Origin: Trifolium pratense
Lineage: Eukaryota; Streptophyta; Magnoliopsida; Fabales; Fabaceae
Length of the DNA: 64,000 bases
Assembly (NCBI RefSeq): GCF_020283565.1
Contig: NC_060063.1
Location: forward strand, 5,726,563-5,790,562
Reading direction: 5' to 3'
Under the pieces are notes generated by a model that ran no database searches, was not told where the DNA came from, and worked only from the letters and a program-made list of their open reading frames with translations. The position numbers and the translations under genes are program-made. This document shows, piece after piece, positions 22,060-33,554 of the stretch (position 1 is the stretch's first letter; each line of letters opens with the position of its first letter).

Positions 22060-22214
22060 CTCCCTCCGGACACATTTATAAGAAAATTTGATTTTTTTGG
22101 TACATTGAAAAATGAATGTATGTGGTCTGATGTATGTGCTCTATAGACCACATATATCCATTTTTCAAAGTACCAAAAAAAATCAAATTTTCTTATAAAT
22201 GTGTCCGAAGGGAG
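22060..22214. mobile_element. Stowaway-type MITE, copy 2
   Basis: Same family and same flank as 21710-21852. The ends are CTCCCTCCGGACACATTTAT and its complement, with TA on both sides. It was copied with its neighbourhood and did not insert independently. Confidence 0.85.
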
Positions 22215-22235
22215 TACATAGATAATAAATAATAA

Positions 22236-22934
22236 AGATACTAGTATAAATATTACAAAAAAAATTTATTAGTATAAGCCCATCTAAATTACAAAAAAAA
22301 AAATCTTGTATTAAGATACTAGTATAAATACATGTCTCGTCTAAATTAAAAATAAATAAAAAACTACACCTTTATATTAATACTAATATATGAATATAAA
22401 TATAAATATAAATCTCCCTAAAAATCACAAAAAAATTAAGTTTTGTATTAATATAGAGTTTAATTAGAATACTCTGACAGTGTAAAGTCGCTTTACACCA
22501 TCAACCAATTAAAATTATTCTTTTAGACACATCAACCTAATATTAAAAATAGAAAAAATTAAATCATATCTTTCCTAATACGTATTTCACATCTCTTATT
22601 GTATCATCTCTATTCTAATTTGTGATCTCCCTTTTCAATATCTAGTTTTTGCTTTTTTCCGATCTTCTTCATCTACTGTATTACATTCCATTAACAAGAT
22701 AAAGACTTTTTATTCTTCTTTATGCTCAATTTCTTGTTTATAATATCATTTGAGAGTTAATAAAAATAGAAAAATATGGAGTAATAGAAATTAGTAACGA
22801 TTGCTTAAAAAAAAGAAAAAAGAAATCAGTAACTACTTTGATTAAAAAAATAAAATAAATAGTAACGATGAATTGATTTTAATTAATAGATGTGAGAAAT
22901 TGAAATGGGTGGTAATTAGAAATAATTAGTAAAC
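22236..22934. other. AT-rich intergenic DNA
   Basis: No gene is seen. A CTGACAGTGTAAAGTCGCTT word with an internal AAAG/CTTT palindrome near 22472-22500 resembles ends of other plant MITEs, but I found no partner end. Confidence 0.45.
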
Positions 22935-23333
22935 ATGTTATGTACTGAGTATAAGAATAAGAATTTATTAGTAACACTGACATATTTTGATGAAAATTGT
23001 TGTTATGTGAAGGAAAAAGTAACAGGGAAGGCACTTCTAAAGGGGAGGCTTAAGGATGGCCTATATCAACTCTCAACTAATAAAGAATCTTCAAACAATA
23101 AAGATCCTTGTGTCTACTTGTCTCTTAAAGAAAGCTGCTGGCATAGGAAACTTGGACATCCCAACAATAAAGTATTAGAGAAGGTGTTGAAAGATTGCAA
23201 TGTAAAGACATCACCTAGTGATCGATTTACATTTTGTGAAGCGTGTCAGTTTGGCAAACTGCACCTGTTACTTTTTAAATCGTCGAGAAGAACCGGTTGT
23301 ATTCTGGGGGAGTTGCGCAATATTTGCGGATAA
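22935..23333 (+). pseudogene. copia pol fragment (gag_pre-integrase zinc site)
   Basis: The 132-aa frame contains GLYQLS, then the HHCC-type zinc site of copia integrase (WHRKLGHPNNKVLEKVLK ... FCEACQFGKLH, residues ~69-110). Protease and gag are absent upstream, and the frame degenerates after FKSS. The integrase core that should follow is missing; the next coding-like sequence (23411) starts at the integrase C-terminal region. The relic is internally deleted. Confidence 0.8.
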
Positions 23334-23410
23334 TTCCTTAGTTCAGTGATTACACGCCTCCGGTTAATTATTTTCAGCCATCCGCGACAACAAATGCCAC
23401 TGTCATACTG

Positions 23411-23950
23411 GTGGGAAGCCTTCGATCTACTGCTATCTATCTTATAAATAGATTGCCTTCTTCCATAAATCCAAATAAAAGTCCTTATTCACTATTGTTC
23501 AATAAAGAACCCGACTACACGACTCTGAAACCATTTGGTTGCCTCAAAGGCTACAAGTGTGTATTTTTGGGTTCCAGCAATGCTCACAAAGGCTACAAGT
23601 GTGTCAACTCTCATGAAAGAGTGTTTGTATCAAGACATGTAGTGTTCAATGAGAATCACTTTCCGTTCCGGGAGTACCTCGCCCAATACAACGAGGCCAC
23701 AATTAAGGTATCTAACTCTAATCAAGAAATGTTTGTAGCTGCCTTCCAAAATGGTTTAAAGATAGGTCATTTCAACGAGTCCCTGGCTCAAAAGCTTGCA
23801 ACTTCAATGCATGAGGTGATGAAAAGAGCCAAATGCTACATAAAGGGTGAGAAAAGCAACGCGGAGAAAAGGTCAAGATACGCCAAAGAAAAAGTCTATG
23901 ACACTAGGGAGGTCAGGGGCCCTAGATCGCGCTCAACGTCGATAGCATGA
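23411..23950 (+). pseudogene. Chimeric frame: copia integrase C-terminus joined to Ty3/gypsy gag
   Basis: The first ~80 residues are copia integrase C-terminal text: [20 protein letters not shown], then PDYTTLKPFGC and a GYKCVFLGSSNAHKGYKC run, ending at VFVSRHVVFNENHFPF. From about residue 85 the text becomes plant gypsy gag: an REYLAQYNEATIKVSN segment, then AAFQNGLKIGHFNESLAQK and CYIKGEKSNAEKRSR. No stop separates the halves. Downstream to about 24045 other frames continue gag-like text (SLDFYTLLNTW). I infer two decayed retroelements joined by recombination, not a functional protein. Confidence 0.75.
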
Positions 23951-25317
23951 GAGGAATGGAAAACCTTATACCAACAACAACGACCTCGACAAGATGATAG
24001 ACAATGCCGTTCCCTTGATTTCTACACACTGCTAAATACATGGTAAGTGCATGTTCAGCACATCCTTCATCATCATCAAATGATTCCTCCCTAACCAAGT
24101 GGTTTCACTATTAAATGAAAAATGCAGTTTTATGATTCAATATTTATTTCTCAATTGATTAGATGCATGTATGCTCAAATTGAGGGGAGTTTTCTTTATA
24201 AATTTCCCATGTCTAATGCATAACATAAATTGAGGGGAGTTTCTCAAAATCAATTTGAAGGATTAGAGTATCACACCTTGAGTGAACTTTGTATAAGACC
24301 TTGTGTGTCTAATATTCTATCTCTTCTCTTTATTATTGCATAGATAGATAGATCATGGAAACACACATACATACAATTTTTCTTTCTCATAGTTGAGAAT
24401 CATATCTAACAAAAATTGATTCATTTATCTTGTGACTATTATATCACACATTATTTTTTTACTTCACGGTATGGTCGATGGATTTATAAAAAAAAAAATT
24501 CTTCAAAAATTACATTAATCATCTGTATTTTATGCTATTGTTTTTCGGTATAAACTAACATACTTTATTTCATTTCCTTTGTAAAAAAATATATTCTCAT
24601 AAGTTGTTATACAATAAATCATATTTCCTCCGTAGCAAAATATAATGGAAAATTTGTCAAAGAAAGTTGATATATTTGATTAAAATTTGGACTAAATATA
24701 TTAACTTTGATTGACCAATTTTTTCTTATATTTTGGGACAGAGGGAGTATTATTTTATCTAACATATATATTTATATATATATAAAAGTAGTATTAGTAA
24801 GGTTTGATATGATTCATTGGTTTTTAAAATTGAAGTATGAGAAATTAACGAAACAAGTTCAATTTGTTTCGGTTTGTTTTGGTTTTTGATCTGAACCGAA
24901 CCAAATCGATTAATTTTCGATTTTGTTCGATTTGTCCTTTAATCAATTTTTCTGATCCGCTTACACCTTAATATATTTCTATCTATCTATCTATATCTAT
25001 ACATAGTATAAACCATAAATAAAGTGATAAATATAAATTTCTACTTATATTTTTTTTATAAAATAAAAATCTTTATTATTTTACGAATAATATTTTCTTT
25101 TAATTTAATCTAAATTAAGTTTTTTGCCTCCTAATTTTCACAAACTTACGATTTTCACTCCCTAATTTTAGTCCATTTTGCAAAAGGATGCCCCCACCGA
25201 TTTTGGTCAAGTCAATGCACATGTGGCAAGTAACTCATATGTCCCCACTATGTTTTGCCGCATGGACAATGACGCAGATGTCATATCAACATGACTTGCT
25301 ACATGTACCGACGTAAC
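23951..25317. other. Intergenic AT-rich DNA with MITE debris
   Basis: Apart from gypsy gag traces to ~24045 and the MITE at 24623-24749 I see no gene. Short simple repeats (TA)n and (TATC)n lie near 24765-24785 and 24975-25000. Confidence 0.5.
24623..24749. mobile_element. Stowaway-like MITE, about 127 bp
   Basis: The left end ATTTCCTCCGTAGCAAAATAT pairs with the right end, whose reverse complement is ACTCCCTCTGTCCCAAAATA. TA/AT dinucleotides flank it. The ends are diverged, so it is old. Confidence 0.65.
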
Positions 25318-25331
25318 ATGTGAGTCACTTG

Positions 25332-25547
25332 GGGTTGGTCTAGTGGTGATGGCTTGGGTCCTTGGAGTATGCTCCTCTCAAGGTCTCAAGTTTGATTTTC
25401 CCTGGTGCCAATTTTGGTAGGCTAAGTCCATACAGAGCAAAAGAAACTCTGATTTTAAATGGGGCCCCCACAAGTGGACGGTGAGATTGATCCCCTTGGA
25501 TTAGTCGGTTCTAAGACTGCATACCAAGTTTTAAAAAAAAAAAAAAA
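25332..25547 (+). mobile_element. tRNA-derived SINE with a 14-bp TSD
   Basis: The roughly 215-bp element has an A box (GGTTGGTCTAGTGGTGATGG), a B-box region (GGTCTCAAGTTTGATTTTCC), a unique body and an A15 tail. The TSD is ATGTGAGTCACTTG (25318-25331) and ATGTGAGTCATTTG (25548-25561), one mismatch. The tRNA-like head is related to the SINE at 1139. It lies 364 bases upstream of TOM20 exon 1. Confidence 0.92.
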
Positions 25548-25924
25548 ATGTGAGTCATTTGTCATTTTTTTTTTGAGGCAGCCATATGTGCCATATGTGT
25601 GTGGGCTTGGTCAGAAGTTCAAAATCGCAAGTTCATGAAAATTAAAAGCCAATTATAAAAATTAACGGATCAAAATTACAAATTTATAAAAGTCAGACGA
25701 TCAAATTAAAAACTTGTAACGTACTATTTAAATCTCTCACCTAGTGGCTTAATCTCAAACTCACTTTATTTAAATATTTCAATAAAAAAAAAAAGAAAAC
25801 TTTATTTAAATATATATAAAAAAAAAAACTGAGTTTATTTATCAGTGCTCAATTCCCTAACCTCAAAACATCACTCAAAACCCAAAACCCTAGAAACACA
25901 AATTCGATCGACGAAAGTGATTCC

Positions 25925-27577
25925 ATGGATTTGCAACAACAAGACGATTTCGATCGCATTTTGTTCTTCGAGCATGCACGTAAAATTGCTGAAACTGAAT
26001 ACATCAAAAACCCTCTCGATGCCGACGTTCGTCTCTCTCTCTCTCTCTCTACTTCCCCAATTTTTTTGATTGTTTTTATATTTCTACTTTATTTTGATGC
26101 ATTGATTCATGATTATTTTTTTATTGATTTTTGTTTCGGTTATTGTCCAGATAAATCTGTTTTTATTGATTATTTGTTGTGTTAGAAATTTTGGGTACAT
26201 GAGGATGAATTATTGTGTTGTTGGAAATTTTGTATAATTTCTGGAATTGTTTTTGGTACATATGATTGAGTGTCTGTGTCAGAAATTGTGTATAATTATA
26301 GTTTTTGAAATTTTGTGTATTAATTTTGGTTTTTGTTATTTTGAATCTCTGCAGAATTTGACAAGATGGGGTGGAGCTTTGTTAGAGTTGTCTCAGTTTC
26401 AGAATCTTCCCGAGTCAAAAAAGATGACCCAAGGTGCTTAATTTTCCACAATTTTTGCTGATTTTTTTTAGATGTGTTTTTATTAAATTGTTTTTGGGCT
26501 GTGTTTAGACTTGTGTTTTGAGGGTTTTTTATTTTATTTTTTAAGTTTTTAAACTCCTAGAAGGCGTAATGTGTGACGAATGCTTAGGGGACATATTATG
26601 ATATGGAGTAATGGATCTTGTATGAAAATTTTCATATATATCGTGTGAAATTTGTGTTTGCTGACTGGCTCTCTTTCCGTGTAAATATTTATGAACTTTT
26701 TTTAATAAGAGAGACATAGATACCTAATTTTCACAATTTTGACCTGAGAGGCTCGAATTTGAATCCAGATACACAGTTACTGCTAGTTGATAAATTGATG
26801 CTTTGAGAGATTGTGTTCATGCTGTTGCTTTATGGATATAGTGCCTGTAGCTTTGAGAGTTGAATTTTTCAATAGCAATTTGAAAGAGTGGATTGTTTTG
26901 AATGTTGATTATAATGGGGTCTGGCAGCATGATTTGAGGTGGAATGAGTATTGGGCATTGGCTTGTGATTAAAAGTACACCAGGAAAATTATGTTAGACT
27001 GGGCTGTGGTCTACAACAAATTGAAGGCGTATAATTTGGCTAAGCAAACTTCTAATATTATAAATTACAGGCAGTGCCAACGAGTTGGAAAGCACCTCAA
27101 GAAGGCTGGGTTAAATTAAACACTGATGGTGCTAGTAAAGATAGTTGTTTGGCGGGCTGTGGTGGTTTAATTCGTGGAGTTGATGGGGAATGGCTTGGTG
27201 GTTTTTCTGAAGGTATTTGGAATGGTAGTGCATATGTAGCAGAGTTGTTGGGTGTGTTACTTGAACTGCAATTGGTTTATGATAAACGTTTCAAGGTGGT
27301 GGAGGTGCACATTGATTCAGAGGCGGTTATTAAGAGCATCAGCAATAAAGAGACAGCTAGTGCTAGTGACTGGAGATTAGTGCAAAGGATTCGACAACTT
27401 CTTGAGCGAGACTGGGAGGTGATCGTTAGTCACACCCAATGTAGTCAGGTTCGCGATCCTACGTAGGATCGGGAGGCTGGTGGAGGGTCGTAAGGTCGGG
27501 ATCGTAGCTCGATTCGTAAGAACCTACTTAAGGGTAAAATGGTAACTTCACATATATACATATACACAGAACCACAA

Positions 27578-27642
<65 letters not shown>

Positions 27643-30186
27643 ATGAACACAATAAACTTAATTAATATTTCATATATATATCATTCCAATTGTTCATAAC
27701 TTCATAACCAACCAAGTACTAAGTTAATAAAATAAGTAACCAACGGCCTATGCATCATTCACAATTAAACACAGACAGGATAAAGGAAAAAATGAGATAG
27801 ATGAAAATAGAGAGATGGATGAGATGAAAACAGAGAGATGGTTTGAAACAGAGAGATGAGATAGATGAAAACAGAGAGATGGATGAGATGAAAACAGAGA
27901 GATGGTTTGAAACAGAGAGGTGAGATGAAACGAAAGTGAAGGAAAGGAACGAGATGTTAGGTTTGAAACAGAGGAAACAAAAGGAAACAAAAGGAAACAA
28001 AAGGAAAGGAACGAGATGTTATGAAGGAAGCAAGGCTGAATCACGATTGAAGAATTGAGAATACACATGACGGCCTTTCTTTCTTCTCTGCGTATTTTTC
28101 TTAGGGTTTCTGAGAAAAAAGAAGCGTGTTTTGTACTCTGTGTCTTGACCCGACCCGGTTTGACTGCAAGGCCCAACCAATTTTAAACCCAAATCGTTTT
28201 TTTTTTACGAACCTGGTATCTGCTTTACGCACCACCACAAAAATGCGCGAACCTGACTTCAAAATGCCCCAAAAACGAACCTCCATGGGTTCTTAGCTCG
28301 TTTAGCCTTCATGAGCACGTAGGATCGTACGATCCTACGACCCGGTGCGCGAACCTGACTACATTGGTCACACCTATTGAGAAGCAAATATGTGGGCAGT
28401 TGGTCTTGCTATGTATTAGAAAACCACCATTGTTATGGTGAGAAGAATCTGAAGATTCTAAAAAGAAAGAGAGAGAAGAGAGAATGTAACTGATTCTGTA
28501 ACTGAAATCTAAGTTTTCATTTCTTGAATGGATTCAATACACTGTACATATTTATAGTCCTTTAGACTTGCAGCTTAGGTGGCACTTCTACATTGCCAGC
28601 TGTATTCAATATTCAACTAGAGTTACTAACTAGAGTTATATTCTTCAATACATTGTATCTCGAATACTATGTTAGGGTGTTGTGGAACTGGAGAGCTAGT
28701 GCTTTATGATATATGTCCTGATCAAATTAGACAGAGATACATTAATGATGTAAAAGGAGTTGCTACTCGTATTTTTTATCTGTAGTTTTATCCGTAGTTG
28801 CTGGCTTCGGTCCTCTTTTATCCGTAGTTTTTCTCACCTGAAACTATATTTTCAGATGCTATTTCAAAGCTGGAGGAGGCTCTTACTGTGAATCCCAACA
28901 AGCATGATGCTCTTTGGTGTTTGGGAAATGCTCTGACTTCACAAGCATTTTTGAACCCAGACCCTGATGAGGCTAAAGTTCATTTTGACAAAGCAGTTGT
29001 GTACTTTCAACAAGCTGTTGATGAGGTACAGTTTTAATTTGGGAAGTGTTTTACTGTTGACTTGTAAAAGTAATGTGTAACACGGTGATTTTTGTTTTAC
29101 ACAGGAACCTTCAAATGAACTTTACCGCAAATCGTTGGAAGTGGCTGCTAAGGTATGTTTTGCAATGTAATGGTTTAGTAATGTCACGCTGTCGCTGTGT
29201 TTATTACAGTTTTTGGGTCGATTTATATGGTGTTCCCTTATTGAAGGAGTTCACTGGTGTTCCCTTTAAGATGGCAAGCTGTATAAGGATTATCAACATG
29301 TGTTCCTTTTAAATAAGATGACCTGCTATGTCAGTTTTTTCGATCACCTGTCATAAACAAATTTTTTCCTAAAATAAATTTATGGTCAGAGAAGTAGAAT
29401 GAATAGTGTTTCCTTTTCAATGAGGTACATATTAGATTAGATCGATTTTTGAATTTTCACAATGTTATTGTGCCAAGTCTTTTCAGTTCCAAGCTTTTCC
29501 AATGCTGGATATGTCCAACCTTGAAACCCTTATTTCTTTTTAAAAAGTGCTTCTTTTTTTTTTTTTTTTTCTTTCTTAATTTGAGGGAATGTATTTGATT
29601 TCCACCTTTTGGTCTGCCTCGCTAACTGTTCTTACACTTGTTACCGGTCCATTTAATTTACTAATACACTTTTTTTAAAGGCCCCTGAGCTACATGTTGA
29701 AATCCATAAGCATGGATTAGGTCAGCAATCAGCAGGCGCAACTGGGCCTTCTTCTTCTTCTGGTACAAAGGTATAAAAGTTACTGTTTGTCTTTTTACCT
29801 TTCTACTATTGTTTTCTATTTGATTTTTTTTTCTCTCCAGTAAATCCAATGCAATTGTACAGTTTTCTCTTAATTTCTTTTCCACCCACAGTATATGTTT
29901 TAGTTATTAATCTATAGGTTTAGCATTTGCACTAAGACTTGGTTACATAAGTTCAAATATGCTGTTTATATGTGCAATGTTCTCTGATTGCAGACACATT
30001 TCATATTTAAGTTGTGTTCATTTTTCACCTGATTATTTGATTACTTTTCAGACTCAAAAGAAAAAGAAGGATGATACTTTCAAGTTTGACGTACTTGGAT
30101 GGGTAATCCTTGCTGTTGGCATTGTTGCATGGGTGGGTTTCGCAAAATCAAACGTGCCACCACCACCTCCCCCACCTCCACGATAA
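25925..30186 (+). CDS. TOM20: Mitochondrial import receptor subunit TOM20 (six exons)
   Basis: The outer-membrane receptor of the TOM complex, which recognises presequences of imported proteins. Exons: 25925-26026, 26355-26433, 28856-29025, 29105-29152, 29681-29770, 30052-30186. All introns are GT/AG, and the exon lengths sum to 624 nt, 207 aa plus stop (Arabidopsis paralogues are about 200 aa). The N-terminus has [12 protein letters not shown] and NPLDAD, then [16 protein letters not shown]. The TPR-like core has [20 protein letters not shown] and [20 protein letters not shown]. Plant TOM20 is C-terminally anchored: the membrane helix is [16 protein letters not shown], preceded by KKKKDD and followed by eight prolines and Arg. 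Intron 2 is 2.4 kb because it holds an RNase H pseudogene and a hAT element. A (CT)n run lies just inside the donor of intron 1. Confidence 0.93.
27577..27643. repeat. (AAT)n microsatellite
   Basis: About 21 perfect trinucleotide units inside the hAT-like element. Confidence 0.95.
27793..28015. repeat. GAGAGATG(GA/GT)-rich minisatellite
   Basis: Alternating units GAGATGAAAACAGAGAGATG and GTTTGAAACAGAGAGATG are repeated with a period near 50. A short GGAAACAAAA array follows. Confidence 0.8.
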
Positions 30187-32088
30187 GTGAAGCCATTTGA
30201 TTTGATACATTGTTGGTTAATGAGAATCACATTTGATTTGCGCCGCCGCTTATTATTTTGTTTTTGACTGTTGTAATGTTTTTTCATGGTGTAACCATTT
30301 AATTATCCATCATATGAAATTTTATCTTATTATAATTGGGTTGAGTAGTTATCAATGATGGTACATAGGTTCACCCATATAATTGGATTGAGTAGTTGGC
30401 TGACATTTGGTTTGAAGAAATTTCTGATTCACATCTAAATAAAAACATTTTTGTTCTCTATTTTTAAAGGTCTTTATAGAAAATTGTAATACAAATCTTT
30501 AGAAACAGAACCCAATGATAACCAATTCAGTTATTGAGAGAAGTGTTCTTTATTTTTAAAGATCTTTATTTGAGATGCAAAAACTTTTTGTACATCTTCA
30601 TAGTTATTGAGAGAAGATATGTACGTCTCTATTATAAATTCCATATTCAGTTTTTGTTTTTTTTTTTAAAAAAAAAAGCAAAAATGGAATATATTATAAA
30701 CCAGTCAAGTAGTCTTCTCAGCACAAGGTGTACCAAAATAGACTACAAAATAATTACAAGAGTCATAGCAAAAGAAACAAGAATAATAAAATAAGTTGAT
30801 ACCCAAACATACCAGAGGGTTCGACCACTAACTATGATAGTTTGAAATTAGATTAACATTTGATTTCAGATAATAAACTAAAGGCATGATAGGAGTATTA
30901 GAACTTCACTATAGAAAATTTGATGTTTTCCTTTTCCCTAATGACTGCATATTTTTGGTGTTCCATGGTGGATTGATAAATAATACTCCATTATCATTTC
31001 CATAGTTGATATCTCTAAACTTATTGTTTGTGATTTTCTTACCTGCATTTATTTTCTAACTGCATATTTGTGGTGTTCTCCAATTGTTCTATTATAAATA
31101 TAAATTGATGTTATTTTAGCAAAAATAATTTGTTTTGGAATGAATGTTATTTACACTTCAATATAAAAGTGGTATTTCACTTTCATTTGTACACTAATTA
31201 ATTGAATGTATACTACTTTCAAAGCATTACATCAATAGTAAGATTAGTTTAGTTTAGTAAAATTGTAATGTATTTTGACAACATTGTATTTATGTTTTTT
31301 TTTAAGAGCATCATTATATTTCTTAATTTGTGTAAAAAGTTTAAATGACACTCATTTTGAAATGGAGGGGACTCTGTTGAATCTTGTTAGCAACTTTGCA
31401 TATAAGAAAAATAAGAAAGCTTAGAAGGTTTTGGCTAAAACTTTTAGACGTTTTCCCCTAATTCCAAGGCTTTAAAGATTGTTTAGATGTTCAAAGACAC
31501 CTTCATTGAGGTGCTATTAAGAGAAGTGTTTCATTAAGGTGCATGAAAAGCCTCTAAATTTGAATGGACATCATCCTCACTTAGGTTGTTAATCTACCTA
31601 TATTAGTACGAAATTAATATGAATAGAAGAAACGGTGAAATTAGGCAAAAATAAAGACATATAATTTGTTTTGGTGTTTTAATTTTAGAGAGTAGTTATA
31701 TTTTGTTTTTGAAATATGGTAACTGACTTAAACTTCCGCCCTTTAAAAACAAATTTTTTATTTTTTTTGCAATATATGAAGGGTAAAATTGGAAAGAAAA
31801 TAGGATACACCACAAAAGTATTTTTGTCTTTATATATTGTTATAGATATAGATTAAATTATGTTATGTACGTCAATTTTTTTATTTTTTTTTCACAAATT
31901 TACACTTTTTTTTTAAAAAAGCTATGTAAAACTAGCGGGCCAGACAGTCGCGTATCTAACTTATGTTCAAAAAAAAAAGTCTTATGTTATGATGAATTTG
32001 TTAATAAAAGATTTTTATTGCTAAAAAAATAAGAATATTGTTGGTATTATGAAAAATCGACACAAAAAATATTTGTATTATCTTTTTA

Positions 32089-32480
32089 TATAGTATAGAT
32101 GTAGTATTAAGTTGGTAATCATTCATGTATAGGCAACCCATTTGCCACTTATTCCCATTTTTATGATTTGAATTTTTTAAATTGATTAGTTAATGGAAGT
32201 TGTGAAACTAACTCAAGGGTAAAATAGGTATATTGAAAAGTCCATCCCAAACTCACCTATCCTTTTTATATAATGTTATAGATATATAGTATAGATGTAG
32301 TATTAAGTTGGTAATCATTCATGTATAGGCAACCCATTTGCCACTTATTCCCATTTTTATGATTTGAATTTTTTAAATTGATTAGTTAATGGAAGTTGTG
32401 AAACTAATTCAAGGGTAAAATAGGTATATTGAAAAGTCCATCCCAAACTCACCTATCCTTTTTATATAATGTTATAGATT
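32089..32480. repeat. 196-bp tandem duplication
   Basis: Units 32089-32284 and 32285-32480 both start TATAGTATAGATGTAG and end near ATAATGTTATAGAT. I see very few differences (an ACTAACTC/ACTAATTC change and the last bases). Confidence 0.9.
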
Positions 32481-32685
32481 ATAGATAAGTGATTAATTAT
32501 GTGTATTTTCTTTAAAATTACGATTTAATTTCCCGCAACTGTGATTGAGAGGGGGCTGAAACCACTTGATATCTAAACTGACCCACCGAATCAGATTAGA
32601 CAGTCTACCACATACTGTGGTGAGAAAAAAAATAGTCAAAGTAGTTAATGAGATGCTATATATGTTAAAATAATGATTAACAACA

Positions 32686-32967
32686 TACTCCCTCCGGTCC
32701 TTTTTATAAGAAACACTTAGGGCAAAAAATTGGTCATTTTTTTAAGAAACTTTGACCAATTTTCAAATATTTTAAATGTTCAATTTCACTTATGCCCTTA
32801 TTTATTATGAGAGAGAATTTAAAAATAAGTAAGTTAGTTGAATAAAGAGTAATCAAATAAGGGTATACATATAATAAATTTAAATGAAAATAACTATGTT
32901 AAATGTGTTTCATTGATCTGTGTGATTTTTTTCAAAATGTTTCTTATAAAAAGTACCAGAAAAAGTA
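32686..32967. mobile_element. Stowaway-type MITE, about 280 bp
   Basis: The left end CTCCCTCCGGTCCTTTTTAT faces the right end, whose reverse complement is CTTTTTCTGGTACTTTTTAT. TA flanks each side. An internal ACCAATTTT/TTGGTCA segment folds back as well. Confidence 0.8.
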
Positions 32968-33554
32968 TATTTTTGTGATTGGTAAAATAGTGAATTAAAG
33001 AGGCAAAACCATTCTAGTCATTTGTTACATATAATCTCTAATTGAAGAACAAAAATTAGAATCGTATTGGATTGAAATTTAAGGGATTATTAAAGATTTT
33101 TTTATGACAGAATAAAATTTTGGGGTATTTAATAAAAAAGTTTAATAAATTTAAATAATTTTTTGTGGTATTGACAATTGTGATTTTTTTTTTATCAAGG
33201 CCAATGAAATTCGGTGGTAGTCAATTAAAATGTCTCACAACTTATAAAATTTCTATGGATAATTAAAAATATACAAATTTTGTTGGATTTTCTTTGTAGA
33301 GTGAAATTTGTGAAACTGTTTTAGTTCGAAAATATAAATACCACTCTAATTTAACAATCCCACTCAATCCCTTAAAATCTTAAAACCGCCAGGGACTCAC
33401 ATAATGAATGTGTGGTTCTTTCTCTTAACGCGACTTGCTTGCTATTGTGAGTTCTTCAATGTAATTTTATTTTCATTTATTTTTTTATTTTTTTTATTCA
33501 TTCATTTTTTTGAAGTAGCCCAATGATTAGAAACTCGAAAAAAAAACATTAAAA

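Larger units (their letters stand above)
21301..22235. repeat. Local duplication downstream of the inhibitor gene
   Basis: Segment 21301-21367 (gene 3' flank) recurs at 21944-22010. Segment 21661-21870 (with a Stowaway MITE) recurs at 22011-22235. In the second copy the two segments are directly joined; in the first they are about 300 bp apart. A duplication followed by loss or gain of the spacer explains this. Confidence 0.75.
27437..28366. mobile_element. 930-bp hAT-like non-autonomous element
   Basis: The perfect 19-bp inverted ends are CAATGTAGTCAGGTTCGCG. The TSD is GTCACACC at 27429-27436 and 28367-28374; 8 bp fits hAT. Subterminal GATCCTACG words are repeated in both orientations. The core has an (AAT)n run and a GAGAGATGGATGAGATG minisatellite. 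A 142-aa minus frame (27748-28176) is the translation of that minisatellite and not a gene. Confidence 0.9.
27004..28420 (+). pseudogene. LINE-type RNase H (RVT_3) pseudogene in TOM20 intron 2
   Basis: An RNase H-like domain in TOM20 intron 2. The frame 27074-27436 has the [16 protein letters not shown] start, AGCGGLIR, an AELLGV catalytic Glu and the HIDSEAV catalytic Asp. It is cut after SHT by a 930-bp transposon (27437-28366). The end resumes at 28367 and reads SHTY, stop, [10 protein letters not shown], where relatives have REAN-x-x-AD-x-LA; the last catalytic Asp is lost. Such domains end plant non-LTR retrotransposon proteins and also occur as host genes. No reverse transcriptase is seen upstream. 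It reads in the same direction as TOM20. Confidence 0.8.

Noticed and set aside
25332..25420. A tRNA gene upstream of TOM20
   Set aside because: It is the head of a SINE with a poly(A) tail and a 14-bp TSD; the B box is degenerate.
27748..28176. 142-aa minus-strand Ser/Phe/Leu-rich frame
   Set aside because: It comes from the GAGAGATG minisatellite inside the hAT-like element.
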